A program made the position numbers and the translations under genes. From assembly GCA_947184155.2 (NCBI GenBank), contig CAMXCT020001382.1, positions 93,337 through 157,336 on the forward strand: a stretch of 64,000 bases of DNA, written 5' to 3'. How positions within the stretch are numbered: the stretch's first letter is position 1; every line of letters begins with the position of its first letter. This DNA comes from Cladocopium goreaui. Its lineage: Eukaryota > Sar > Dinophyceae > Suessiales > Symbiodiniaceae. Below are positions 23,669 to 33,530 of the stretch, piece after piece. The notes under the pieces were generated by a model. The model was not told where the DNA came from and made no database searches. It saw only the letters and a list, made by a program, of their open reading frames with translations.

Positions 23669-24070
23669 ATGGAGCGACCGACTCCTATCAAAGACGCCGC
23701 TGTCCATCGTCTTGCACAGTCCATCACTCAAATGACACTCTGCCAGGTCACTACCAGTGAAGTCGATGATGCCACCAAACTTCTAGAGAAGGCCCGACAG
23801 AAGCTTCAAGGAATCCAAAACATCCCATCCCAGAGGGGGAATGACCTTGAGGCGGCTATACGCCAACTCCGTCAAATTGGCTGTATCTTGGATAGCTGTA
23901 CCATATCTGCCTGTTACGAAGTAACCCAGGCACAGAAAGCCTTACTACAGCTTCACCATACAGCCAAGGGAGCCAGCACCTCGTCCGAAGAACTCAATGC
24001 ACAGATATCACCACGCACCGATGACGAGTACAATCTCCCATACCATGAAGACGAGTTGCAAGAGCACTAG
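23669..24070 (+). CDS. ORF3 of type-2 copy B, small coiled-coil-like protein
   Basis: 133 aa from ATG 23,669 (the ORF is open a few codons further back with no better start). It is helical and charged, with an ATKLLEKARQKLQGIQ segment and a second helix LEAAIRQLRQIGCILDSC, then an acidic tail ending in EDELQEH. Copies in D (33,129-33,530) and F (39,297-38,897) keep the start, length and stop, with few amino-acid changes between B and D. This supports a real protein. The role is unknown; a coiled-coil accessory or structural protein is a guess from composition. It has no counterpart in the type-1 tail. Confidence 0.65.
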   Translation: MERPTPIKDAAVHRLAQSITQMTLCQVTTSEVDDATKLLEKARQKLQGIQNIPSQRGNDLEAAIRQLRQIGCILDSCTISACYEVTQAQKALLQLHHTAKGASTSSEELNAQISPRTDDEYNLPYHEDELQEH

Positions 24071-24834
24071 CACAATGGTGCCTACCGGAACCAATTTTGA
24101 TGCAGTATGATGATTGGAAAAGCAGATCTGAGCGGACTCTGAGTGTGCCCTGAGTGCCGTAGCCTCGACGTCTTTTTCACCTTAGATCATGGTTCACTCT
24201 CATGTTTCACTGCGGTAGTTTTTTCTCACCACTTTGTTGTGACCCGGCGTTGTCGGTGTTTGCTTCAAAGTGTCAGGGTGAATGTCATGCCGTGAAGGCT
24301 GCTCTTTGTGATCTCGGGGATCCTGGCTGGGGGGATCCCTGGTTTCCGCATTGAGCTTTGTTGCTTTTTGCACCCTTCAAGTGGCCCATGGTGTTTTTGT
24401 GGCTTTTTCGTTGTTGTCTTGTATTATGGGCCTGCGTAACATGACACATAAGTTGTCATCTGCATGCGCTGAGATGATACTAAGCTATCACCTCTTGCCT
24501 CAATAGATCTTTTTCACCCATCACTGGAACCTGACACGTCACTTCCGTGAGGTTGTGTGTTTTTTGGTTTGTTTGCTTGTTTGTGTTTTGTGTGGTTTGT
24601 TTTTGCTTGTGCTTGTTTTTTGTGTTGTTTTTGCTTTTGGTTCTTTGTGTTTCGGTTTTGTTCTTTTGAACGTGACCAGGGAATAGGACTATGTATCGGT
24701 CCTCTACCAGTTGCATGTTGCGGCCCTACAGCTTGGCCCCTGCGTGAATTAATTAATTAATCTCACATGCAACATGATTGGACACATGTTGAACGACCTG
24801 GCGAAAGCCATACGGCGTTGGACGGAAAAAAAAA
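24071..24834 (+). repeat. Type-2 non-coding 3' tail, copy B
   Basis: No gene. Shared with D (33,531-34,287), F and X. Landmarks are CCGTAGCCTCG...TTTTCACCTTAGATC, GGGGATCCTGGCTGGGGGGATCC, a T/G-rich tract, (AATT)n near 24,748, a GNRA hairpin and a terminal A run at 24,826-24,834. Confidence 0.8.
24799..24810 (+). promoter_or_regulatory. GNRA-capped hairpin near type-2 3' end (copy B)
   Basis: TGGC-GAAA-GCCA, 15 bases before the A run. Same stem in D (34,253-34,264, loop GGAA), F (- strand, 35,584-35,573, loop GAAA) and X (- strand, 47,150-47,140, loop AGA). Candidate recognition structure for copying. Confidence 0.5.
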
Positions 24835-25407
24835 CTGGTTGTGGGTTTCTTAGTGGTGAGCGCAGAGATGCCACTGCAGATGAACGTGAAGACTGCTATG
24901 GGAGAGCCACTGTCGCGCTCACGAGAGCCATTGAACATACATACATTGTCTCGCCTCTCGACATGGCAGGCATGATTGGGATGGCACAGACATTAGGGGT
25001 GTACCACTATGGGTACTTCACGCTCAAAGGTAGGGAGATCCAGTACCATGGCCCCACAACCTACCCGAGCGACAAAATTGCTGTACTGGAATGGGGACTA
25101 GGGGCGCCCTTCACCCCACAAGATAAACCCCCTCTAGCTATTGCCATGATTGCTACCGTCAATGGTACACGGTCTTGGAGAAGGTATCGGTTGGTGTTGG
25201 CACGTAAAGAGAAACTACGTCTCTCCTCTGCGGCACTGGCAGCGCTCGAGTCTCACACGCGGGCTCATATGCTGACAACCAGCGGTTTCTTTCCCTGTTC
25301 AATTGATCGGGAATACTTGTATGGTTATGCAGCTGACGGGTACCGATCTCCACTCTGGCTTTATGCTGCCTATAATGGACACCCAGCACTAGTGCATCGA
25401 CACAGCG
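24835..25407 (+). pseudogene. ORF2 fragment of copy C (helicase motifs V-VI onward)
   Basis: Open frame entering from the A run, with CGFLSGERRDATADERED and motif VI GRATVALTRA, then the FFPCSIDREYLYGYA box. It is nearly identical in protein to 5,140-5,710 of copy A but with many silent differences. It stops being homologous after VHRHS, where the hairpin-rich cassette begins. The frame resumes at 26,459 (DKIFFHSG...). There is no start codon of its own, so it is a truncated remnant. Confidence 0.8.
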
Positions 25408-26458
25408 GCTGGGTAGGGGGATGGGGTCCCCAATACCATGGCCGCAACGGGGGGAGGTGGACCCGAGAGGGTCCGGGGGGACGTTAAACTGTTATATAGC
25501 GCTGGGGAGTTGCTGAAGGCCCCCGTCCCTAACGAACCGTGAATTAACACGGTACCTTGGTACCCCCTAGTCGGCGTGTGTTGACATGTTGGGTTGCTCC
25601 TCATGTCACACCCTCGTTTGTGTTTGCGCACATCCTTGGGTGATCGTGCGGTATCTCGGGGTTCTCCCGGACCGATCGGTACACACGTGGTACGGGACCG
25701 ACGGGTCTCACCTTACCTTGTGTCTAGGGTAGCAACACCCAATGATGACACGGGGGAACAGGCAAGGTCGGTGAACCTCTTAGAGACTTGGGGACTTGTC
25801 TCGAGAGGGGTCAACGGGGCAACCCGTTGGCTAACGGTCAATATTCATCGTTGGGTAGCTAAGCTCGCGGTGGACAAGACCGTCGGTTCCTCCCTAACAG
25901 TGTTAGGGTCCTGTCGCAAGACAGGTGTATCCCCCTGGGATACATGGGATCGCTAACGACTGGGTCACCGACCGGTTCACTCTCAACCTTCGGGGAGAGT
26001 GGGCTCAATGTACAGTCTGGCCACAGTGAGGACCTTGTTTTTGGCTCTAAGGTCCGAGCTGTGCTCCATGGGGACTGGGGTCACTGAAAAGGTGACTAAG
26101 ACTGTCCACTCCTTTCTTGGATCGTCTTCTCCGGTAGTCGCTGGAGTCCGGGAACCTATGGGGGCATCATGAGTTGGTCTCTCTTGGATTGAGTGGTGAT
26201 CATCTTGGGTGAAACGAACGGGTTCCGTCTCCACGTCCATTCGGGGTGTACGGTTTACGCTGTACATCCTTGGTGGAAATGAATGGGTTCGGTTCCCACG
26301 TCACTCGGTGAGTGGATCCACTCTCCTTGGTTTGACCTGGGACTCGTGGTGTGGAAAGGGTACCGCCCCAGGGTGCGCCTGGTGCTTGCGTTGGGCCATG
26401 CTTCTGCGTGGATTTCGCCTTTTTGGCGTGGCCCTGCACCGGGAGCCCAAAGGTACCA
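25408..26458 (+). mobile_element. 1.05-kb hairpin-rich cassette inserted in copy C
   Basis: Interrupts the ORF2 codons between VHRHS and DKIFFH. A 4-bp direct repeat AGCG (25,404-25,407 and 26,459-26,462) flanks it and removing one copy restores the frame. It is GC-rich and unlike its host. It contains a string of compact hairpins, several with GNRA or UUCG loops (25,812-25,829; 25,892-25,908; 25,910-25,925; 25,926-25,944; 25,978-26,001; 26,310-26,323). Terminal inverted repeats are not convincing and the boundaries do not give GT-AG. An ORF at 25,594-25,956 (120 aa) and others are not recognised. It could be a structured-RNA-derived insert, a small transposon or an introner-like element. Confidence 0.55.
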
Positions 26459-28066
26459 AGCGACAAGATTTTCTTTCATTCGGGAATCCAGGATAGGCAA
26501 CTTGTTGTGATCCCGGGCATCCATTATTTTGACGCCCACCGAATTCAACCGCTGCTTGTGAAGTCGTTGGAACATCAAATTGATCCGAGGTCCATGAAAC
26601 TCGCAGGCCCTGAGGGTGCAGGTGATACTGTGAATGACCCCTCATCTGATGAGGAAGAAGTTTCCACGGATGCTGAAAGCGATCAAGAAGACCCCACGGT
26701 CGCATGGTGCCCACCGATACCTGATGCAGCTGAAGACCCTTCTGAAGCTGAGATCGCAAGTGCGGCTGACAAACTGGCTATCTTGATCTCGCATGTCCAA
26801 CCCAGTGGAAACCCCTTCTGCATCCCCGAAAACCTTGGAGCACTTCCACCGTTGTGGCTACAAGCGAGATTGACATTGTCTTTGACTGCTATTCAAGAGA
26901 AGTTTGCACGCATCTTATTGAGTGCTGCCAGCGAGCTGTGGTTGCGAGGGCAACTAGCCACTGTGGAGGATGTCCTCCTACGAGTTGCAAGGGCTCTCAC
27001 AATTCGATTGGCAGAGAAGCTAGCCCAGGCGCTGAGTTCATTGATGCGATTGGCTGAATCCATGGTAACTCCAGAAACCGAGTGCCTTTTGTATGCTACA
27101 TATTGGTTTCGGCCCATCCTCTCTGAACTTATCGGATCTGCCCGGGAAAGCTCGGATGTGAACAGAAATCGAGCGCCTAGTGGCCCAGTCAAAGTATTGG
27201 TCACAGATCGACCGCATCGACGCCTCACAGGAGTAGTTGACCTTACAAGTGGTGCTTCTGCCCTCCTGGCATGGTTTCCAGCGAGCTGGGCCAGCAAAAT
27301 TGCTCCGCGATTTCTTGCTAATCCTACTGAAATCAATATCACCTGCCCGAAACGAGCATGTGATGAGACTCCCATGGAGGGAGAGAAGCAAACGCTCCAG
27401 GCCGTCAAGTTTGCCGCCAAAAACATGCCTGGCCTGAATCTTGCACTTGACGAAGACTTCCGGCGAGCAGGCTGCTTTGAAGAGCTAGCACATGGGTACG
27501 TAATGGGGCTTGTTGAGCCGTGCATGATGCGAGGTCTCCAACCAGTGGGACCGAGTCGTACCACTCTGGAAGTTATCATCCCATCGCAGGCTGGGCTCTC
27601 TCCGGACAAGTGGAAAGAAACGGCCACGTTATGCCCATTAGATTGGCCTTCTAACTATAGCCTCCTGCGACTATGGCACACTAATGGAAGTCTTCACCAA
27701 ACAGAAGCGAGACTCAGGGACCAGTTGTCGCACAGCCACATGTTTGCTGAATGGACAGTGCACCCTCAGAGGTTTGCAGAACGAGTCTTGTTTCAGCAGC
27801 CCGCGGTATATGCGGCAGAGCATGCTTTGCAAGCAAACTTACGGGAGCTAAATTTTCCGGACAGAAGAGTCCGCAAGAGAGTTCCTCCAGCAGACTTAGC
27901 GACACACCAAGAGGCGATCAGGACACTTTACCAACATGCAATCGGACAGCAGCGAGTGAACCCAGTCTCATTTGGGCTCACCAATGAGTGGCTCGACACT
28001 ATCAAATCAGACAAACAACATTATCGTGAACACTTCGCGAAAAGTATGACAGGATCCCTTACCTGA
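26459..28066 (+). CDS. ORF2 C-terminal region of copy C
   Basis: Resumes the type-1 polyprotein after the insertion (DKIFFHSGIQDRQLVVIPG), then the acidic PSSDEEEVSTD stretch and the helical C-terminal region. It is open without a frameshift to TGA at 28,064-28,066. Compared with copy A it has a short deletion of the NAPENAQKPQE stretch and scattered substitutions. It provides the cleanest reading of the type-1 C-terminus. Function unknown. Confidence 0.6.
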   Translation, partial: SDKIFFHSGIQDRQLVVIPGIHYFDAHRIQPLLVKSLEHQIDPRSMKLAGPEGAGDTVNDPSSDEEEVSTDAESDQEDPTVAWCPPIPDAAEDPSEAEIASAADKLAILISHVQPSGNPFCIPENLGALPPLWLQARLTLSLTAIQEKFARILLSAASELWLRGQLATVEDVLLRVARALTIRLAEKLAQALSSLMRLAESMVTPETECLLYATYWFRPILSELIGSARESSDVNRNRAPSGPVKVLVTDRPHRRLTGVVDLTSGASALLAWFPASWASKIAPRFLANPTEINITCPKRACDETPMEGEKQTLQAVKFAAKNMPGLNLALDEDFRRAGCFEELAHGYVMGLVEPCMMRGLQPVGPSRTTLEVIIPSQAGLSPDKWKETATLCPLDWPSNYSLLRLWHTNGSLHQTEARLRDQLSHSHMFAEWTVHPQRFAERVLFQQPAVYAAEHALQANLRELNFPDRRVRKRVPPADLATHQEAIRTLYQHAIGQQRVNPVSFGLTNEWLDTIKSDKQHYREHFAKSMTGSLT

Positions 28067-30499
28067 CCCACCCTTCTTGGGTCTACCCCTTTCTACCCCC
28101 TGCTTTCCGCCTTCTCCTCCCTTTTTATTTGAATGCTTGTTTCACTGTCCCGACGGCCGTGCGTGCTGCTGTACTACAGTTGGGATCAACATTAGATTTT
28201 TGTGACTTCAGCCGGGATAGTTTGTCTTGGTGCTGCTGGTGTGTCTGTCCAGAGACATGACAGGTGCACTGGTATACAGTTCGGCTCTCAGCTTTTCCTC
28301 ATTTTTCGTTGTGAGATCTAGCCTGCTCTGTTAGCCCATTTCCCTACATCATCCTCTAGCCCCTCAGTAGAGAGCTTAGACCATACGAAGGCAGGCTACC
28401 AACGAGGGAGCCCGTTAACTTGGTAGGGGCATAATCCGTGCTAGGTCTTAACAACCATAAATGGGTGACTAAACAGATGCTGTCGTGCCCACCCCTGGTC
28501 TGAAGATCAAGACAGTCCATCACCTCATTTTTGAATTCGTTTGTTGTTTCCCAGGCAATTCCTTCTGACAGAGCTTGCTGCCCTATTACCTTGGCCGTGT
28601 GTTTGCCTTTCTTCTGTGTTGTTTTTGTGTCCGTTGCTGCCCCTACTTTGTGGAAGCCCCCCCTGCCCCCTCGGATAGCTCCCACTGGGCGTCTTGGTCC
28701 AGTTGTTGGTTACTGGTGCCTCCCTCCAGGTATCTGTTGCTCCTGGCGACGGCTTGGTTGCCTTGCCTTTGTGCTTGGGGTGTCGTGGTGCTTTGTTTCC
28801 CCTCTTCGTTGTGTCTCGTGGCAGCAAAGGCCTTTGGCCCTGTGTGGGGATTTATCCCTCTACACCACGTTGCATGCGCTGCTGGGGTTCTCTGTGCTCC
28901 GTCACTGAGGTATTCATCTGCGTATGATCCAGGACCCCCTGTGTGACTCCGCTAAGGCACTCTTGTATCCCCTCTGGTACATTTGTGTCCTTCCTCTGTC
29001 TGTCCTCTGCTGCCTCCTGGCTCCTCTCCTTCTCTCTTCTTTGGTGTTTTCGTGTGTGTGTGCGTGTGGTTCTGCCCTGCCCCGCTATGCTTCCCCCCTG
29101 TACTGGCTTGTTTGGTTTGCTGGGTCGATTGTCACTAAGGATTCCGAAATGCTATTTGCTTAGATGTGCTACTAAGGTCGCCATGTGTCGGCTTGCTGTG
29201 ACTAAGGATTTGCCTGCTTTACGGTGGCTTCTGGCTGCATCTTGTCCTCTACTTACTTGAATTCGGTTGGTACGGTTGTTGCTTTTGGTTTTTTGTCTGG
29301 CTTCTTCCTCGGGGTGGGCCTCTCTCTTTCTGGTGCGTTTCTGTTGTTTTTTCCGAGAGGGGCGGTAGATACCCGGTTAGAGCCATGGACTGGGCTGCAC
29401 TGCAGCGAGCTTTATTGTCCAGTGGAGCTCTCTGCAGTTCAGTCTAGAGCGCCCGCGAGCAGCAAAGTCTGCCAACATGGTTCGGTGCGTTGATGGGACG
29501 TAGTGATTCTGCTAATGGCCCACTCTAGGGGAGAGTGGCCCTATGTGAGATGCACTGCGAACCTCTGGAACATCTGACTTGCTGCAGGTTTTTGCTGGGA
29601 CGATGACACCTTGTGAATCCTGCTAGTCCATCTGGTGCTGGTACAGCGCACCTAGTCACCCTTTCAAGTTTGTGGCTTGAGCACGACTGCCATGCGAGAG
29701 CGGCGCAATTGTGTACAGGTCGCTAGTAGCAATCTTTCTTTGCTTGAGCCTACCCTCTGCACGAGTATATCTTATTCATCCGCAATGACCTTACGGAGAG
29801 AATCAGTTTTTTGCGGAAATCGTGTACCATTGGCACCTTCCCAGGTCCTCTTGGTTTCCTACGGTATGACGGCATCTGTGATGAGTTACAGTTATAGTCT
29901 TGCATGACCTACAGGCTGTCAATACCTACCCCCCCTTGAGGGGGGTATTGAGTCACATCGCTATTGCGGCAGTATCTTACTCCAGAGACAGGGTTCCAAC
30001 TACGCTGACCATTACAGGACCAACATTGACAATGAGAATGGCAATGGGCACCAGCTGTGCTATACAGCTACTTCTGCTTTGCCAAATTTTCTGAGAGCTT
30101 GCGTGACAGTCAAGGTGGTTTCTGGATGCTGACAGTTCTCGCACGTGGATGACGTTAGATGAACTGCCGCAATAGATAATTAGTTTGCATGTTTCTAAAA
30201 GTGATACTGTTGAATCGTTTTCAGTATCACATGGCAAATCTAAGTTGGGTGTTTTTGTTGGGCCTTGCCCCGTTTCGGTGTTGTTTCGCTGTGTTGTTTT
30301 TGTGGCGAAACGCAAATCTGGCTGGGGGATTTGCGGGTCGCTTTGGTTTTTGGTGTGTCTTGTTCTTGCTTTGAACTGATTTGCCATTCTTACAGGCCAT
30401 ACGTGTCCATTTTTTGTTTGTTCTCAGATTTTCACTGCTTACGCAATTGTAAGGACCGAGCCTAGTGCAATATCGGCCACGCCAGAGGAAAAAAAAAAA
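28067..30499 (+). repeat. Type-1 non-coding 3' tail, copy C
   Basis: Same landmark order as 7,326-10,032: the CTGTCC...GACAGGTGCACTGG block (about 28,245), GCAGCAAAGGCC (about 28,822), GGGCGGTAGAT (about 29,361), GCGAAACGCAAATCTGG (about 30,303), stem-loop (30,453-30,478) and A run. ORFs here are short and not conserved in frame among the three tails. Confidence 0.8.
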
Positions 30500-32676
30500 G
30501 ACTCTCCCTTTCTCTGAAGTCGTCCTATATGCCTATGCAGCTGATCGCACACCCTTTCCCACCTACGTGTGCCTGCCCTCAGGACTGTACAAAGCCCGCA
30601 CCGGGCAAGTAGTAGCGCAGACGGGCCCAGAACAGGAGATCCTGTCCCTGCCTGGTATATACTTCTTTGATGGATGGCGATTACACCCTACGTTTCGATC
30701 CCAGACCACTTGCCACGCACAAAAGAGGCGCCAGTCCAAGGTACCGCTCTCACTGCACCTGCACCTGGTACGGAACCCAAACGGTCGCCTGAAGAAGAAG
30801 CGAGAGACATCCTGGCAGCAGCTGCCAAGAATCAGCCCGAAGATGGGCCAAACACAAGAAGAGCAGCTGTCCGCGCATGCAAGTACTTACGAGCTATGGT
30901 CAACCAATATGAGACCACCATCCAAGCCGTGCATATAGCCGCCCGCACCCATACGCAAAAAAGCAAGGGCACGGTAGGACCAGCAGTTGACTATCGCCCG
31001 CAAGGAGAAGCCCTCCCAGTCATCTCCGCAGACCTGACCTCTGAATTGCTGCATTGCTTGTCCACGCTCCCAGACCCATGGCCCCTGGCCAAGATCACCA
31101 TAGACATGGAGAAGCCGAGCCAGTGGGTCTCAAAGTTGTGCAGACTCTACTTCGCTGATGAGTATGCCAAGCGAACGGTTGGACTGCCCTCACGTAGGCA
31201 TGTCCCGGACATTGCGGGTGCACTTCGAGCAGTCCAAACCATCCTCCCCAAACTCGAAGTCAAAATGATTGAATTTTTAGCTGAATGGATGGTCACTCTT
31301 TTAATGCCAGCATCGCACGTATTGGAAGTGAGGGCACCTCACCTTTCCTTTATGATGCTCAAGGAATACTGGTTTAGAGAGCTGTACCTAGGCCTGAAAG
31401 TCACAGCATCCTTCGACCGCTCCGAATCATACACCAGAGTGATCGATGGTCAGGTAAGATGTATCACGCCTGAAGTTAAGCCGCAGAATTTGCAGGTCAT
31501 TTGGAATGTGCAGTTTATCACAGTTTTCGTGCCGGCATGGATGATCCCGCCCGTCTACCATAGCCTGCGCAGAGAAAGCATCAAAACCGCCAGCTCTGCA
31601 AGTCCCATAGGTGTCCAGTCGGTCCGCCCCACCTGGTTTGAAGACACAACACCCAAGGATAATGCATCCCAACCACCTCAAGACCCTCAAAAAGAACAGC
31701 CCCAGCCACTACACGGGCTAAAGTTAGTTATCAAAGAAGAGGTGCTACCGACGAATGACCAACCAGAATTCCCATCGCTCGAACTGTTGGCTGCCAGAGG
31801 CCTTTTAGCACCTGACACATGGAAGTGCAAACGTGCGCAAGTTAGCCTCAAAGCAACTATTGATGTCCCTATGTTGGGTACAATCATAGAGCAAAATGGT
31901 GATGGACTCCTGGAAGACTCCCACATGCCCGTGGGATGGCCACTCCACATTGATGGTGCTGTCAGACAATGTTGTATTCACCGAGCCGCTAGCCTGCAAG
32001 AATTAGATGATATGCTCAAAGAATATGACATGAAAAGGGATTCAGTTGAAATCAACCATGACGCGCCTCAATGGTCCCATCATGCAGTGTGGAACCGACG
32101 GTATATGGAACCGAAACCAGGATATACACTGGAACAACATGGGCTGACTCCGAGCCTGCCATAAGCAAGAAAACGACCACGTCATATGAAGTTCAAACAA
32201 ATGACGTCTTGCGTGCAGTAGCGGCCATTCAGCATCTCTCATCCCCCACGCCACCCGATAGCCCCTTCCTAAGAGCGTTAGGGACAACAGCTGCTCTCAA
32301 AGCCCCACCACAAACTGACACCCTAGCGCAAAGAGCCCTGGAGGAATGGGAACGCACTTTGTGTGAAAACAAGGCAGTGGCAATCCTCGCAGAGGTGCAA
32401 GCCGGCCGACCAACTATAATCCACAAAGATGGTGGCGAAATGCTCATTGCCATTGTCCTTGACAGGCCACTAGCGGAAGCGAAGGAACTAGTTGATGACC
32501 CTGCAGCATTCACTCGCGAAATGACGCGGATCCTACGCGAAAAACAAACCCACCCACTCATCGCCCAAATGATGAGACCAGCGGAGAGCAGTGATCCACC
32601 CCCCGCCAATGCCGCAGCCAGTGGCGCTAGTAGCAGTGGAGAACCTCGCACCACCTCACACGTGCAGTTCCAGTAA
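30500..32676 (+). pseudogene. ORF2 C-terminal region of copy D (two frameshifts)
   Basis: Collinear with 21,040-23,213 of copy B and close in protein sequence. Frame changes occur near 30,695 (after GWRLHP) and near 32,140 (after PGYTLEQ). Both are single-base-scale indels in otherwise conserved codons. All helicase motifs are absent because of 5' truncation. Stop TAA at 32,674-32,676. It serves as a comparison for selection on the type-2 C-terminus rather than as a working gene. Confidence 0.75.
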
Positions 32677-33128
32677 GCCACTCGAGGTAACGTAGAGTAC
32701 CCAAGTTTCCCATACATGCATTCAGCCTGTAACTTGACCTAGGTTGAGCGGCGTTGTCACCATGGGGTACTCATGGTTGACTACTGCCCGCTGCGACTAC
32801 CTTTGCTGTCAGCATGCCGGAGCCAGTATGGGACGGGAGGCGGTGGGGGGGCGGTTATAATAATCCTTTTCAGGGTTTTTAACTTGGTTTGTTCGTGTTG
32901 TTCTACCTTAATTGTTGCATGGTAGTGTAGTGCGATGTCAAAGTACATCTAGCCATGGTGCCCGTCGCCGTTTGACCTTCGCTCAACCAATCTTTCGACC
33001 GGCCAAATGACCTTCACCACACCTCCCCATGCCCTTTCTCGACCAAGGTTGCAACACGGTGAGTGTCAACTGAATGCCCTGAGGCTTTACGTCTACCGAA
33101 AAACCTGTAGACAACTTAGTCCTTTGGA
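32677..33128 (+). other. ORF2-ORF3 spacer of copy D
   Basis: About 450 bp, matching 23,214-23,668 closely. Contains the G-rich tract (32,830-32,854), here with a seven-G run, then TTATAATAAT. No gene seen. Confidence 0.6.
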
Positions 33129-33530
33129 ATGGAGCGACCGACTCCTATCAAAGACGCCGCTGTCCATCGTCTTGCAAAGTCCATTACTCAACTGACCCTC
33201 TGCCAGGTCACTACCAGCGAAGTCGATGATGCCACCAAACTTCTAGAGAAGGCCCGACAGAAGCTTCAAGGCATCCAAAACATCCCATCCCAGAGGGTTA
33301 TTGACCTTGAGGCGGCTATACGCCAACTCCGTCAGATTGGCTGTATCTTGGATAGTTGTACAATATCTGCCAGTTACGAAGTAACCCAGGCGCAGAAAGC
33401 CATACTGCAGCTTCACCATACAGCCAGGGGAGCCAGCACATCATCAGAAGAACTCAATGCACAGATATCCCCACGCACTGATGACGAGTACAATCTCCCA
33501 TACCATGAAGACGAATTGCAAGAGCACTAG
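33129..33530 (+). CDS. ORF3 of type-2 copy D
   Basis: 133 aa, starting at the same ATG as copy B (MERPTPIKDA) and ending at the same acidic EDELQEH. It differs from B at only a handful of residues (for example K for Q, L for M, VI for GN, S for C). It is intact although its own ORF2 is truncated and frameshifted, so the integrity is inherited from the parent copy. Helical coiled-coil-like composition; function unknown. Confidence 0.65.
   Translation: MERPTPIKDAAVHRLAKSITQLTLCQVTTSEVDDATKLLEKARQKLQGIQNIPSQRVIDLEAAIRQLRQIGCILDSCTISASYEVTQAQKAILQLHHTARGASTSSEELNAQISPRTDDEYNLPYHEDELQEH

Larger units (their letters stand above)
10033..24834 (+). mobile_element. Type-2 helicase retroelement, copy B (longest copy)
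   Basis: Starts right after the A run of copy A and ends in 9 A's at 24,826-24,834. It contains a leader of about 2.7 kb, ORF1 (12,743-14,314), the ORF2 polyprotein (15,018-23,213) and ORF3 (23,669-24,070). Gene order and 3' tail match copies D and F. The left limit is inferred from the adjoining A run, since no second copy of the leader exists here, so 10,033-12,742 could partly be unrelated DNA. ORF2 carries one in-frame TGA, at least three frameshifts and an internal duplication. Confidence 0.65.
24835..30499 (+). mobile_element. Type-1 helicase retroelement, copy C (5'-truncated)
   Basis: Begins inside the helicase (QTGCGFLSG, just before motif VI) immediately after the A run of copy B, and ends in 11 A's at 30,489-30,499. 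It is the 3' 4.6 kb of a type-1 element, plus a 1.05-kb insertion at 25,408-26,458. The 5' truncation joined directly to another element's A run is what LINE-type end joining or insertion into an A run would leave. Confidence 0.8.

Noticed and set aside
24165-24180. Relict dinoflagellate spliced leader
   Set aside because: Only eight bases (CCGTAGCC) match before the sequence diverges. The same block is part of the type-2 tail in B and D, so it looks like coincidence.
25408-26458. Terminal inverted repeats on the hairpin cassette
   Set aside because: GCTGGGTA at the left and TGGTACC on the opposite strand at the right match only with a gap; too weak to claim.
25404-26462. Spliceosomal intron in copy C
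   Set aside because: No placement of the ambiguous AGCG boundary gives GT-AG or GC-AG, and copies A and E have no intron at this site. Kept as an insertion of unknown kind.
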